From Acidobacteriota bacterium (lineage in GTDB: Bacteria; Acidobacteriota; Vicinamibacteria; Vicinamibacterales; CAVVIG01): a DNA stretch of 27,355 nucleotides. Where the stretch lies: assembly GCA_003223775.1 (NCBI GenBank), contig QHWK01000119.1:1-27355 (forward strand), read 5' to 3'. This document shows positions 6,518 to 14,493 of the stretch, one piece after another (position 1 is the stretch's first letter; each line of letters begins with the position of its first letter). The notes under the pieces were generated by a model. It was not told the origin of the DNA. It ran no database searches and worked only from the letters and a program-made list of their open reading frames with translations. A program made the position numbers and the translations under genes.

Positions 6518-7763
6518 CGCGATCGCCATCGAGCGGCTCGGCAAGCGCTACACGATCGGCGCGGCGCAGGTCGGCGCGGCGACGCTCGGCGAATCGCTCG
6601 CGTCGTGGGTGAAGGCGCCGTGGCGCCGCTTCACGCATCTGTCGGGCCGGAGCGCGGAGACGCAGTTCTGGGCCCTCTCCGACGTCAGCTTCGGCGTCGC
6701 GTCCGGCGAGGTGATCGGCATCGTCGGGCCGAACGGCGCGGGCAAGAGCACGCTGCTGAAGATCCTGTCGCGGATCACGCCACCGACGACCGGCTACGCC
6801 GATCTCACGGGCCGCGTCTCGAGCCTGCTCGAGGTGGGCACCGGTTTTCATCCCGAGCTCACCGGCCGCGAGAACATTTTCCTGAACGGCGCGATTCTCG
6901 GCATGTACCGCGCCGAGATCCGCCGCAAGTTCGACGCGATCGTCGCGTTCGCCGAGCTCGAGCGCTTCATCGACACGCCCGTGAAGCACTACTCGAGCGG
7001 CATGTTCGTGCGGCTCGCGTTCTCGGTCGCCGCGCACCTCGATCCCGAGATCCTGATCGTCGACGAAGTGCTGTCGGTCGGCGATCTGCACTTCCGAAAC
7101 CGCTGCCTCGGACGGATGCAGGATCTGCGCGGCGAAGGGCGAACGGTGCTCTTCGTCAGCCACGATCTCACCGCCGTGCGCCAGCTCTGCACGCGCGCGG
7201 TCATGCTCGACGGCGGCCGTCTCGTCGACGACGGCACGCCGTCGGACGTGACGCGGCGCTACGAGCGGCAGCACCACAGCGCCGCGCGGAGCGCGACGGG
7301 CGCGGCCGACCGCGCGCAGCCGCCGCGCGGCTATCACCTGCGGCGCGCCGAGCTGCGCAACGGTCAGGGCGTCGTGACGAGCCGCTTCGACGCCGGCGAC
7401 GTGATGGAGATCCATCTCTGGTCGAGCGGCCGCGCGCCCGAGAACTCCTACACCGCGGAATTCAAGCTGCTGAACGACGACGATCAGGTGATCAGCTACG
7501 GTGCCGCCAACCCGGTGCGCGACACGTACTACCGCGCGGATGACCAGCACTTCGTCTGCCGGCTCGGGCCGCTGCCGCTCACCGAAGGCGCCTACTCGCT
7601 CACGTTCAGCGTCGGCGTGTGGAACGTCGAGCGCTGGGACGCATGGACCAAGGCGATCGGGTTCACGATCGAGCGCTGCGATCTGTTCCGCACGGGCCAC
7701 GGCGTCGCCAACATCAACGACGGCGACTTCGTCATCAACCAGGAATGGCTGATCGGCAGTTGA
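6507..7763 (+). CDS. ABC transporter ATPase with C-terminal glycan-recognition domain (Wzt-like)
   Basis: A 418-residue protein. The ATPase domain covers about residues 1-255: Walker A GPNGAGKST with Lys80, signature YSSGMFVRLAFSVA (about 162-175), Walker B ILIVDEVLSVGD with Asp186-Glu187, and the switch His in FVSHD. LEVGTGFHPELTGREN is specific for polysaccharide/polyol-phosphate exporters. Residues from about 275 to the end form an extra beta-sandwich-like domain (FDAGDVMEIHLWSSG, YTAEFKLLNDDDQVIS, YSLTFSVGVWNVERWD). This corresponds to the Wzt C-terminal domain that reads the polymer's terminal modification before export. It overlaps the permease by 11 bp and forms the transporter with it. 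Confidence 0.93.
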   Translation: MSSDAIAIERLGKRYTIGAAQVGAATLGESLASWVKAPWRRFTHLSGRSAETQFWALSDVSFGVASGEVIGIVGPNGAGKSTLLKILSRITPPTTGYADLTGRVSSLLEVGTGFHPELTGRENIFLNGAILGMYRAEIRRKFDAIVAFAELERFIDTPVKHYSSGMFVRLAFSVAAHLDPEILIVDEVLSVGDLHFRNRCLGRMQDLRGEGRTVLFVSHDLTAVRQLCTRAVMLDGGRLVDDGTPSDVTRRYERQHHSAARSATGAADRAQPPRGYHLRRAELRNGQGVVTSRFDAGDVMEIHLWSSGRAPENSYTAEFKLLNDDDQVISYGAANPVRDTYYRADDQHFVCRLGPLPLTEGAYSLTFSVGVWNVERWDAWTKAIGFTIERCDLFRTGHGVANINDGDFVINQEWLIGS

Positions 7764-8558
7764 GCGCGCCGCTCGTCTCCGTCAACATCCCGTGCTACCG
7801 CCAGCTCGATCGCCTGCAGCGGTGCATCGAGAGCGTCCTCGCGCAGTCGCTGCAGGACTTCGAGGTGACGCTCCTCGACGACGGCGCGTCGGACGAGTAC
7901 CGCGACTACGCGGCATCGCTCGGCGACGCGCGCATCCGGTACTGCCGCAACGAGGCGCGCCTCGGCGCGATGCGCAACATGTTCGCGGCGATCACCGCCG
8001 GCCGCGCGCCTTACACGATCGCGTTTCACGAGGACGATCTTCTCGGCACGCACTACCTCGAGACCGCGTGCCGCCTGCTCGACGCCGATCCGGCGTGCGG
8101 CTTCGTGGCCGCCGAGATGACCGCGTTCGACGACGAACCGCCGGCCGGCGCGCTCGGGCAGCCGATCGATCCATCGGCGATCGAGCGCGACGTCGACGGC
8201 GCCGCCTTCGTGCGCGCGCTCCTGCGGGGCGTGAACCCGATGTTCGGATCGGTCCTGGTATCGCGCGCACGGCGACGGCGACACGCGCAACCTCGCGATG
8301 ACGCCGGAGCACATCCTGCGGCTGCTCGCGCGGTACCGCGCGGCGCTGCCGCCGGTGCTCGACGACGAAGACCGTCGCCTCTTCTACGACTTCAGCGGCT
8401 ACTGGCTCTTCACGCTGTACCACATGACGGCGCCCTCCGGGCGATCGTCGCTGCGCGAATTCGTGCTGCGGGCCTGGCGCGATGGTTTGTACAATCCGCG
8501 CTGGTCGCGCGGGTACGGACGGAAGCGGCTCGTCGGGCTCATGCTCACCGGACGCTGA
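7745..8558 (+). pseudogene. Family 2 glycosyltransferase, frameshifted with probable internal deletion
   Basis: The N-terminal part (7745 to about 8257, 171 codons) is a GT-A fold: PLVSVNIPCYRQLDRLQRCI, VTLLDDGASDEY, a DDG nucleotide-binding motif and a HEDDL metal-binding motif. It reads correctly to NPMFGSVL. Family sequence then resumes one frame over at 8256 as WYRAHGDGDTRN...PEHILRLLARYRAALP and ends in a stop at 8556-8558. In GT2 enzymes a WYRxH motif normally lies some 50-70 residues after a segment like GSVL, and that segment is absent. So the lesion looks like a deletion plus frame change rather than a one-base error. ATG 7745 overlaps the ATPase gene; TTG 7760 is an alternative start. 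The next gene starts 4 bp after the stop. Confidence 0.75.
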
Positions 8559-8562
8559 CGCG

Positions 8563-9528
8563 ATGAAGATCATCGGACTGCTGCCGGTGAAGAACGAAGC
8601 GTGGGTGCTGCCGCACGCGCTTCGGTCGCTCACCGCGTTCTGCGACGTCGTGATCGTCGCCGATCAGAACTCCGACGACGGCTCGCGCGAGATCTGCAGA
8701 ACGTTTCCCAACGTCGTCGTCGTCGAGTCGGCGGAGAGCCGGACGTGCACGCGCGCGCGATGGCAGCTCCTCGACGCCGCGCGCGGCTACGACGGCTGCA
8801 ATCTCCTGTGGTCGACCGACGCCGACGAGCTCGTGTCGCCGCCGGCGGCGAAGAGGTTCCTCGACCAACGCCGCGCAGAGCTCACGCCCGGCACCGTCGT
8901 CGAGTGCCGCTACGTCCACTTGTGGGGCGGCTTCGACCGCTACCGCGTGTTCAGCGTGAACTACGCGCCGCGATGGAAGGCGCTCGCGTTTGTCGACGAT
9001 CGTCGCATGGACTGGAATCGCGCGAACCTGCTGTCGCTGCACGAGCCGCGCGTGCCGATCGACGGCGCGTCGGCGACGATTCAAGCCGACGTCGCGGTGC
9101 TGCACCTGCAGTGGCTGCTGCCGAACCGGACGCAGAGCCGCCAGGCGTGGTACCGCTGCCGCGAATGGCTGGACGGCCGCGACGCCGCAGGCATCAACGA
9201 GCGGTATCAGGGGACGCTGCCCGCGCCGCGTGCGCGTACGGCGCCGGCGCCCGCCGAGTGGCTGCGCGATCTCACGTTCCCGGATCTGTCGGTCGATCGC
9301 GAGGAGTCGTGGACCGATCGCGATCTGCTCCGCTGGTTCGCGGAGCGTACGCCGCAGCACTTCGAGCCGCTCGAGATCTGGCACGTCGCGCGGCTGCGCG
9401 AGGAGTTCGTGCGGGCGGCCGGACGCCGCCCGCGGCCCGATCGCTCGTATCGGCCGGCGTGGCCGGCGCGCGCGCAGAGTGTGGAGCGCCGCATCGCCGC
9501 CGGCGCGCGGCGCCGCCTCGGCTTCTGA
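8563..9528 (+). CDS. Family 2-like glycosyltransferase
   Basis: A 321-residue protein starting MKIIGLLPVKNEAWVLPHAL, the usual opening of GT2-like transferases. VIVADQNSDDGSREI holds the nucleotide-sugar motif (about residues 31-45) and LLWSTDADELVSP the DxD metal site (about 84-96). The second half (RYVHLWGGFDRYRV, APRWKALAF, LLSLHEPRVP) resembles 'glycosyltransferase family 2' proteins of O-antigen loci. It should transfer a sugar from a nucleotide donor on the cytoplasmic face; donor and acceptor are unknown. The start lies 4 bp after the stop of the broken GT2 gene, and the next gene begins 3 bp after its stop. A continuous export-glycosyltransferase operon is therefore likely. Confidence 0.82.
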   Translation: MKIIGLLPVKNEAWVLPHALRSLTAFCDVVIVADQNSDDGSREICRTFPNVVVVESAESRTCTRARWQLLDAARGYDGCNLLWSTDADELVSPPAAKRFLDQRRAELTPGTVVECRYVHLWGGFDRYRVFSVNYAPRWKALAFVDDRRMDWNRANLLSLHEPRVPIDGASATIQADVAVLHLQWLLPNRTQSRQAWYRCREWLDGRDAAGINERYQGTLPAPRARTAPAPAEWLRDLTFPDLSVDREESWTDRDLLRWFAERTPQHFEPLEIWHVARLREEFVRAAGRRPRPDRSYRPAWPARAQSVERRIAAGARRRLGF

Positions 9529-9531
9529 ACG

Positions 9532-10545
9532 ATGCCCCGGCCGTTTCTCACGGTACTGACGTCGCCGATTCCGGGCACCGCGCGGCGGCTGTATCAAGGC
9601 GCGCGGCGCGCCGTTCGCCCGCTCGTCAGGCCGGGCGCGCCTCCGCCGCCGCAGCCGTCGAAGTATCCGGGCCACTACGCGCTCGTCCGCAGCGTCGTCG
9701 AAGGGCTGAACGAGATCGGCGCCGACTTCACCTTCAACCCGCGGCGCGCGAGCGAGGTCGGCCGCGCGGTCTACGCGCCGGAGAATGCGTCGCTCCGGCA
9801 GGCGGCCGAGCTGAAGCGGCGCGGACGGATCGAGTACCTCGTCGCCGGACCGGTCAATGCGCTCTACCCGGACGAGAGCGACGGTGTGCTGCGCACCCCC
9901 GAGATCGATCGGCTGATCGTCGCGAGCGAATGGGTGAAGACGTTCTACCGCGACGAGCCGGCGCTGCTTGCAAAGGCGCGCGCCTGCCCGTGCGGCGTCG
10001 ACGCGCGATTCTGGTCGCCGACGCCCGGCCGCGAACGCGCACGCGCCGCGGTCGTCTACTGGAAGAGCGGCGACGAAGCGTTCTGCGAGCGCGTCGAGCA
10101 GATCGTTCGCAGCGCGGGCCTCGAGCCGCAGCGCGTCCGCTCGGGCCACGGCGAGCACGAGCACTTTACACAGGCGGCGTTTCGTGACCTGCTCGATCGG
10201 GCGTCGTTCGGCATCTTCCTGAGCGCGTTCGAGACGCAGGGCATCGCGCTCGCCGAAGCGTGGTCGATGGACGTGCCGACGCTCGCATGGGATCCGCGAG
10301 CGGAGGCACGGTGGGCAGGACGGACCTTCATCGCCGGATCATCGGCGCCGTACCTGACGGCCGCGACCGGCCGCGTGTGGCGCTCGCTCGACGAGCTCGA
10401 GCCGCTGCTGCGCGCCGCGCTCGCCGATCGCGCGGCCTTTCGCCCGCGGCAGTGGATCCTCGACAACATGACGGACGCGATCTGCGCCGCCGCGCTCTAC
10501 GCGATCATTCGCGAAGGCGCCGACGAAATGCGCAAATCACGGTAG
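9532..10545 (+). CDS. GT-B glycosyltransferase (GT4-like)
   Basis: A 337-residue protein. The N-terminal Rossmann half includes YPGHYALVRSVVEGLNEIGADFTFNPRR and IDRLIVASEWVKTFYRDEP. The C-terminal half has SFGIFLSAFETQGIALAEAWSMDVPTLAWDP (about residues 224-254), with the acidic pair of the GT4 E-x7-E donor-sugar loop in the form E-TQGIALA-E. The IVASEWV and PCGVDARFW stretches are also typical. It is somewhat shorter than most GT4 enzymes. It is the last plus-strand gene of the exporter block, and its TAG stop lies at the edge of a REP-like palindrome. Confidence 0.8.
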   Translation: MPRPFLTVLTSPIPGTARRLYQGARRAVRPLVRPGAPPPPQPSKYPGHYALVRSVVEGLNEIGADFTFNPRRASEVGRAVYAPENASLRQAAELKRRGRIEYLVAGPVNALYPDESDGVLRTPEIDRLIVASEWVKTFYRDEPALLAKARACPCGVDARFWSPTPGRERARAAVVYWKSGDEAFCERVEQIVRSAGLEPQRVRSGHGEHEHFTQAAFRDLLDRASFGIFLSAFETQGIALAEAWSMDVPTLAWDPRAEARWAGRTFIAGSSAPYLTAATGRVWRSLDELEPLLRAALADRAAFRPRQWILDNMTDAICAAALYAIIREGADEMRKSR

Positions 10546-10600
10546 CGCAGCCCTTCAGGGCTGCCCGCACGGCCCCGTCGCAGGCCTGAAGGCCTGCGCT
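10544..10600. repeat. REP-like double palindrome between convergent genes
   Basis: Two perfect hairpins lie side by side: gcagccc-ttca-gggctgc (10547-10564) and gcaggcct-ga-aggcctgc (10580-10597). An outer pair, agcgcag (10544-10550) and ctgcgct (10594-10600), could enclose both. It sits exactly between the stop of the GT4-like gene and the 3' end of the minus-strand metallopeptidase gene, a typical place for bacterial interspersed palindromes. It could form a bidirectional terminator or mRNA-stabilising fold. A small atcaa-ttc-ttgat palindrome follows at 10617-10629. Confidence 0.75.
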
Positions 10601-10617
10601 GCCGCAGGCGGCGCGTA

Positions 10618-11381
10618 TCAATTCTTGATTACCGCCGGCGGCAGAACTTCTGCGCCGGACGGCAAGCGCACCCCGAGAGCCAGCCGCACTACCAGCGCAT
10701 AGCTCCTCGTGCCCGCCTCCGATCGACGACCGCGTGCACGCCAGGAAGCCGACGAAGTTCGCGTCGCCTTCATCGGCGAACCCCGCCAGGTGGCTCCATT
10801 CGTGGGCGACGACGAATGGGCGCTCGAACGGGAGGACGTCGGACGCGACCAGCGTCTCGAGAAACAGCGGATCGGTCATGCCGTCCACGCCCGCGCGGCG
10901 GAAGTAGAGGTCCAGCGCGGTCCGTTTCGGCCGCGCCGGCACGATGATCGCACCGCGTCGCAGATCGTCGAGCGCCGCGTGCAGTCCATCCGCGAGATCC
11001 GCGTCGATCGCGTCGGCCGGAGGCCACCCCGCCGCGTGCGCGCGATCGTGCAGCGCGTTCAGGCGGTCGACCGCGGCCGCGGCGGCGCGCCGCGCCGCGG
11101 CGCCGGTCACGCGCCGCGCGGCCGCGCGTCGCAGAGCGGCGGAGGTCGCGCCACGCCAGCCCCATCCACGCCGCCGCGACCGCGACGATCAGCACGTCGA
11201 GCAGCGCCACCGGCGTCAGGTTCGACATCCTCGTCAGCAGCGGCTGCACGCGGGTATACAGTCCTGCCGCGTACACCCGATCGACGACGCCGGCTGGAAT
11301 CGGCGCGACGGCGGCGGCGACGGCACCCCCAACAATCAGGCCCCGGGCCAGCGAAAGTCGAACAAGTCCAGCAGTTCGCAT
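10618..11381 (-). pseudogene. DUF3810-type membrane metallopeptidase, broken in two places
   Basis: Reading needs three frames. From ATG 11381: two hydrophobic segments (LIVGGAVAAAVAPIPAGVV and VALLDVLIVAVAAAWMGLAW) up to RDLRRS near 11135. From about 11110: AAAAAVDRLNALHDRAHAAGWP through a zinc-protease motif FVVAHEWSHLAGFADEGDANFVGFLAC ending at 10736. From about 10727: RSYALVVRLALGVRLPSGAEVLPPAVIKN with a stop at 10618. DUF3810 proteins normally have a third membrane segment and a WGLNYRR-like motif between the first two parts, and more sequence after FLAC. Both are missing, so two deletions with frame changes are likely. HExxH is intact. If real, this would have been a membrane-anchored zinc peptidase. 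Confidence 0.65.
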
Positions 11382-11486
11382 CGGTTAAGGGGAGGGTCCG
11401 GCTAGAATGGAGTGTCGGCCGGGCTGAACGCGGCGTGCGCGTCGGAAAAAGCTGCGAAAATCTGTCCCCCGCATGATGCAAGACTC

Positions 11487-11523
11487 GTCTATAAAGACCT
11501 ATTGTGTCCTATACTGTCTTATA
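11487..11523. promoter_or_regulatory. Three GTC(Y)TATA direct repeats upstream of the kinase operon
   Basis: The 195-bp divergent spacer (11382-11576) becomes locally AT-rich here. gtctata (11487-11493), gtcctata (11506-11513) and gtcttata (11516-11523) are direct copies with starts 19 and 10 bp apart, about two and one helical turns. They include TATACT and TTATAT, which could be -10 boxes, but no good -35 is placed for them. A TTGACA at 11561-11566 lies too close to the ATG at 11577 to serve as its -35. It could be an operator or promoter of the operon starting at 11577. Confidence 0.4.
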
Positions 11524-11576
11524 TGGACGGACTGTCGATTCACGCGTTTGCGCCCGATATTTGACATGACGGCAGT

Positions 11577-12131
11577 ATGTCTCGCCTCCTGACCTACGCA
11601 GCGCTGATTGTATTCGGCACGGGCATCGCCCTGACCGCTGGCGCGCAACGGCCCGCGGCGCCGGAGCCGGCGCTCGTCATGGCGCGGGGCGTCGTGCGTC
11701 CGCCGACGGCGCGCCTCCTCACGATCAATCGGCCGGGCGTGCCGACGATCATCCAGGGCAATGCGCTCAATTCGACCAACGGTCAGCTGCCGAACACGAT
11801 CGTCCGTCTCCGCGATGCGCGCTTCGGCCGCATCGTCGACACCGAGATCACCGACAAGTCCGGCCTCTTCGCCTTTCGCAACGTCGACCCCGGCACGTAC
11901 ATCGTCGAGATGATGGGCGACGACTCCACCGTGCTCGCCGCGAGCCAGTTGCTCAACGTGAACGCCGGCGAGATGGTGTCGGCGGTCGTGAAGCTGCCGT
12001 TCCGCGTGCCGCCGTTTGCCAGTGCGATGGGCGTCAACAGCACGCCGACCGCGTCACTGCTCGCCGCGCAGGCCGCTGCCAACGGCGTCATCGCCGTCGC
12101 CACGACGACGCCGGTGAGCCCGAACCAGTAA
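11577..12131 (+). CDS. Secreted carboxypeptidase-regulatory-like (beta-sandwich) protein
   Basis: A 184-residue protein with a signal peptide (MSRLLTYAALIVFGTGIALTAGAQ, cleavage after about residue 23). A single domain of the carboxypeptidase-regulatory/Cna-B-like type follows: GNALNSTNGQLPNTIVRLRDAR, TDKSGLFAFRNVDPGTYIVEMM, LNVNAGEMVSAVVKLPF (about residues 60-145). The tail is Ala/Thr-rich (ASLLAAQAAANGVIAVATTTPVSPNQ). Such folds bind or scaffold ligands at the surface and are not enzymes themselves. Its stop abuts the kinase ATG at 12132 with no gap, so it is the first gene of that operon. It sits where a Wza-type export lipoprotein is often found, but it has no polysaccharide-export domain that I can see. 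Confidence 0.75.
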   Translation: MSRLLTYAALIVFGTGIALTAGAQRPAAPEPALVMARGVVRPPTARLLTINRPGVPTIIQGNALNSTNGQLPNTIVRLRDARFGRIVDTEITDKSGLFAFRNVDPGTYIVEMMGDDSTVLAASQLLNVNAGEMVSAVVKLPFRVPPFASAMGVNSTPTASLLAAQAAANGVIAVATTTPVSPNQ

Positions 12132-14417
12132 ATGCTTCCGTCCAGCCCGCCCGACGCCCCGGCTCCTTCGACAACGGCTGTCACGGCCGGATCGCCGTCG
12201 CACGCCGGTTCGTCGCATGGCCAGGGTTCGGCGCCGCACTACGCGCCGGAGCAGGACGTCCACCTGCTCGATCGGCTCGCGGTCATCTACCGCTACCGCC
12301 GCATCTGTGCCGCGACGTTCGTGCTCGTCTCGGCCGCGCTGATCATCCAGGGCTACAGCACGGTGCAGATGTATCAGGCGCAGGCGCGGCTGCTCATCGA
12401 GGACGAGCGCTCCACCGCGGTGCCGGGGCTGCAGAACGACGCGAACCAGTACTACGAAGATCCGGAGCCGTATTACCAGACGCAGTACAAGATTCTGAAA
12501 GGGCGCGATCTGACGCGCCGCGTCGTGCGCAAGCTGCGCCTCGACACGGTGCCCGAGTTCAACGGCACGAAGCCGGCGCCGCCGACGGCGTCCACGCTCT
12601 TGCAGGAAGCGAAGGACAAGATCATCGGCATCGCGAAGCCGAACGCGCCGGCCGAGGCGCCGAAGGTGGACGAGACGGCCGACGAGTCGGGGCTCGTGAG
12701 CGCCTTCATCGGCCGCGTGAGCGTGGATCCGGTGCGCGGCAGCCATCTGGTGGACGTGTCGTTCGTGTCGGAGGATCCCAAGTTCGCCGCCGAAGCGGTC
12801 AATGCGCTGATCGAGGAGTACGTCAACCAGAACCTCGAGCTGAAGCTGCAGTCGACGCAGGGGATGCTCGACTGGCTCGACAAGGAGCTCGACAACCAGC
12901 AGAAGCGCGTCGAGGGAAGCGAGAAGGGGCTCGCCGAGTACCGCGAGAAGGAGAACGCGCTCTCGCTCGACGACAAGCAGAACATCGTGCTGTCGCGGCT
13001 GAACCAGTTGAACGACGCCGTCACGCGCGCGCGGACCGAGCGCGTGCAGAAGGAGTCGCTCTACAACCAGGTGAAGGCGATCGCGAACGGCACGGCGCCC
13101 GACGCGATTCCGGCGATCGCCACCAACGCCGGCGTCGCGAGCGCGAAGGCGAAGCTGAGCGATCTGCAGCGCGAGAAGGCGAAGCTGCTCGAGCGCTATC
13201 AGGACAAGCACCCGCAGGTCATCAACGCCGTCGCGGCGCTGCAGGACGCGCAGCGGCAGCTCGATCTCGAGATCGCGCGCGCGGTGCAGTCGGTGAAGAA
13301 CGAGTACGAGACGGCGGTGCTGCAGGAGCAGACGCTGGCGCGCAACCTCGACGGGGCGAAGTCCGAGGCGCAGGATCTGAACCGCAAGGGCATCGGCTAC
13401 GGCGTGATGGAGCGCGAGGCGAAGAGCAACCGCGAGGTCTATCAGTCGCTGCTGACGCGCGAGAAGGAGCTGCGGGTCTCGGCGAACAGCCGCACCAACA
13501 ACGTCCGCCTCGTCGATCGCGCCGAGACGCCGCGGGGGCCGATCACGGCGGGCGGCCGGCGGACGGTTCTCATGTCGCTCATGATCGGGCTCGTGCTCGC
13601 CGTCGCCGTCGCGCTCGGCCTCGACTACATGAACGACACGATCAAGACGCCGGAGGACGTGACGCGGCGCCTGAAGCTGCCGTTCCTCGGCCTCGTGCCG
13701 GTGGTGCGCGGCGACAAGCACCCGCTGCTCGCCTCGTCGCACGTGCCGCACGATTTCGGCGAGTCGTTCAGGTCGCTGCGCACCTCGCTGCTGTCGAAGT
13801 ACCAGGGCGACGCGACCAAGATCATCACCGTCACGAGCGCGCAGCCGCTCGAGGGCAAGACGACGACCGCGGCGAACATCGCGATGGCGCTCGCCTACGG
13901 CGGCGCGCGCGTGCTCTTGATCGACGCCGACATGCGGCGCCCCGGCCTGCATCGTCCGCTGCGGCTGACGAACGACCGCGGCCTGTCGCAGGTGCTGACC
14001 GGGCAGGCGCGCGTGCGCGACGTGATTCAGCGGACCGTCGATCCGAACCTGCTCGCGATCACCGCCGGGCGTTCGCCGCTCAACCCGTCAGAGCTGCTCT
14101 CGTCCGAACGCATGAAGACGCTTTTGACCAACCTCGCGCACGGACCGTTCAACTGGATCATCATCGACACGCCGCCGGTGCTCGCCGTGACCGACGCGGT
14201 GATCCTCGCGCCGATGGTCACCGGCGTCACCTTCGTCGTCGGCGCGGAGATGACGCGGCGCCGCCTGGCGGAGCGCGCGATCGAGACGGTGATGCAGGCG
14301 CACCCGCGCTTCGCGGCGGTGGTGCTGAACAAGGTGAACTTCGCGAAGAACAAGTATTACTACTCCCGGTATTACGGCCATCAGTACAAGAACTACTACG
14401 CCGAAGCGACTCCCTGA
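12132..14417 (+). CDS. Wzc/ExoP-type polysaccharide co-polymerase and tyrosine autokinase
   Basis: A 761-residue protein. After a disordered Pro/Ser/His-rich start, the first membrane helix lies near residues 58-76. The periplasmic Wzz domain and long coiled-coil follow (LKLQSTQGMLDWLDKELDNQQKRVEGSEKGL and further heptads). PRGPITAGGRR precedes the second helix at about 478-500. The cytoplasmic BY-kinase domain has Walker A AQPLEGKTT with Lys576, Walker A' LLIDADMRRP with Asp598, and Walker B IIIDTPPVLAVTDA with Asp679. The last 25 residues contain eight tyrosines (KYYYSRYYGHQYKNYY), the autophosphorylation cluster. It sets polymer length and couples synthesis to export through a phosphorylation cycle. 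It is contiguous with the secreted protein upstream. Confidence 0.95.
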   Translation: MLPSSPPDAPAPSTTAVTAGSPSHAGSSHGQGSAPHYAPEQDVHLLDRLAVIYRYRRICAATFVLVSAALIIQGYSTVQMYQAQARLLIEDERSTAVPGLQNDANQYYEDPEPYYQTQYKILKGRDLTRRVVRKLRLDTVPEFNGTKPAPPTASTLLQEAKDKIIGIAKPNAPAEAPKVDETADESGLVSAFIGRVSVDPVRGSHLVDVSFVSEDPKFAAEAVNALIEEYVNQNLELKLQSTQGMLDWLDKELDNQQKRVEGSEKGLAEYREKENALSLDDKQNIVLSRLNQLNDAVTRARTERVQKESLYNQVKAIANGTAPDAIPAIATNAGVASAKAKLSDLQREKAKLLERYQDKHPQVINAVAALQDAQRQLDLEIARAVQSVKNEYETAVLQEQTLARNLDGAKSEAQDLNRKGIGYGVMEREAKSNREVYQSLLTREKELRVSANSRTNNVRLVDRAETPRGPITAGGRRTVLMSLMIGLVLAVAVALGLDYMNDTIKTPEDVTRRLKLPFLGLVPVVRGDKHPLLASSHVPHDFGESFRSLRTSLLSKYQGDATKIITVTSAQPLEGKTTTAANIAMALAYGGARVLLIDADMRRPGLHRPLRLTNDRGLSQVLTGQARVRDVIQRTVDPNLLAITAGRSPLNPSELLSSERMKTLLTNLAHGPFNWIIIDTPPVLAVTDAVILAPMVTGVTFVVGAEMTRRRLAERAIETVMQAHPRFAAVVLNKVNFAKNKYYYSRYYGHQYKNYYAEATP

Positions 14418-14493
14418 TGGCGCCGTCCTCGTCCTTCTCCTCCTGATCGGCTGGGCGCTCGCCGCCTTCGCCGGCGCCTACCGATGGACGACC

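Noticed and set aside
10709..11476. Plus-strand open frame over the metallopeptidase region
   Set aside because: The minus strand carries the HEWSH zinc motif and membrane helices; the plus-strand reading has no recognisable features.
12054..13952. 632-codon minus-strand open frame opposite the kinase gene
   Set aside because: High GC keeps the antisense frame open; the translation is Arg/Leu/His-rich shadow sequence without motifs.
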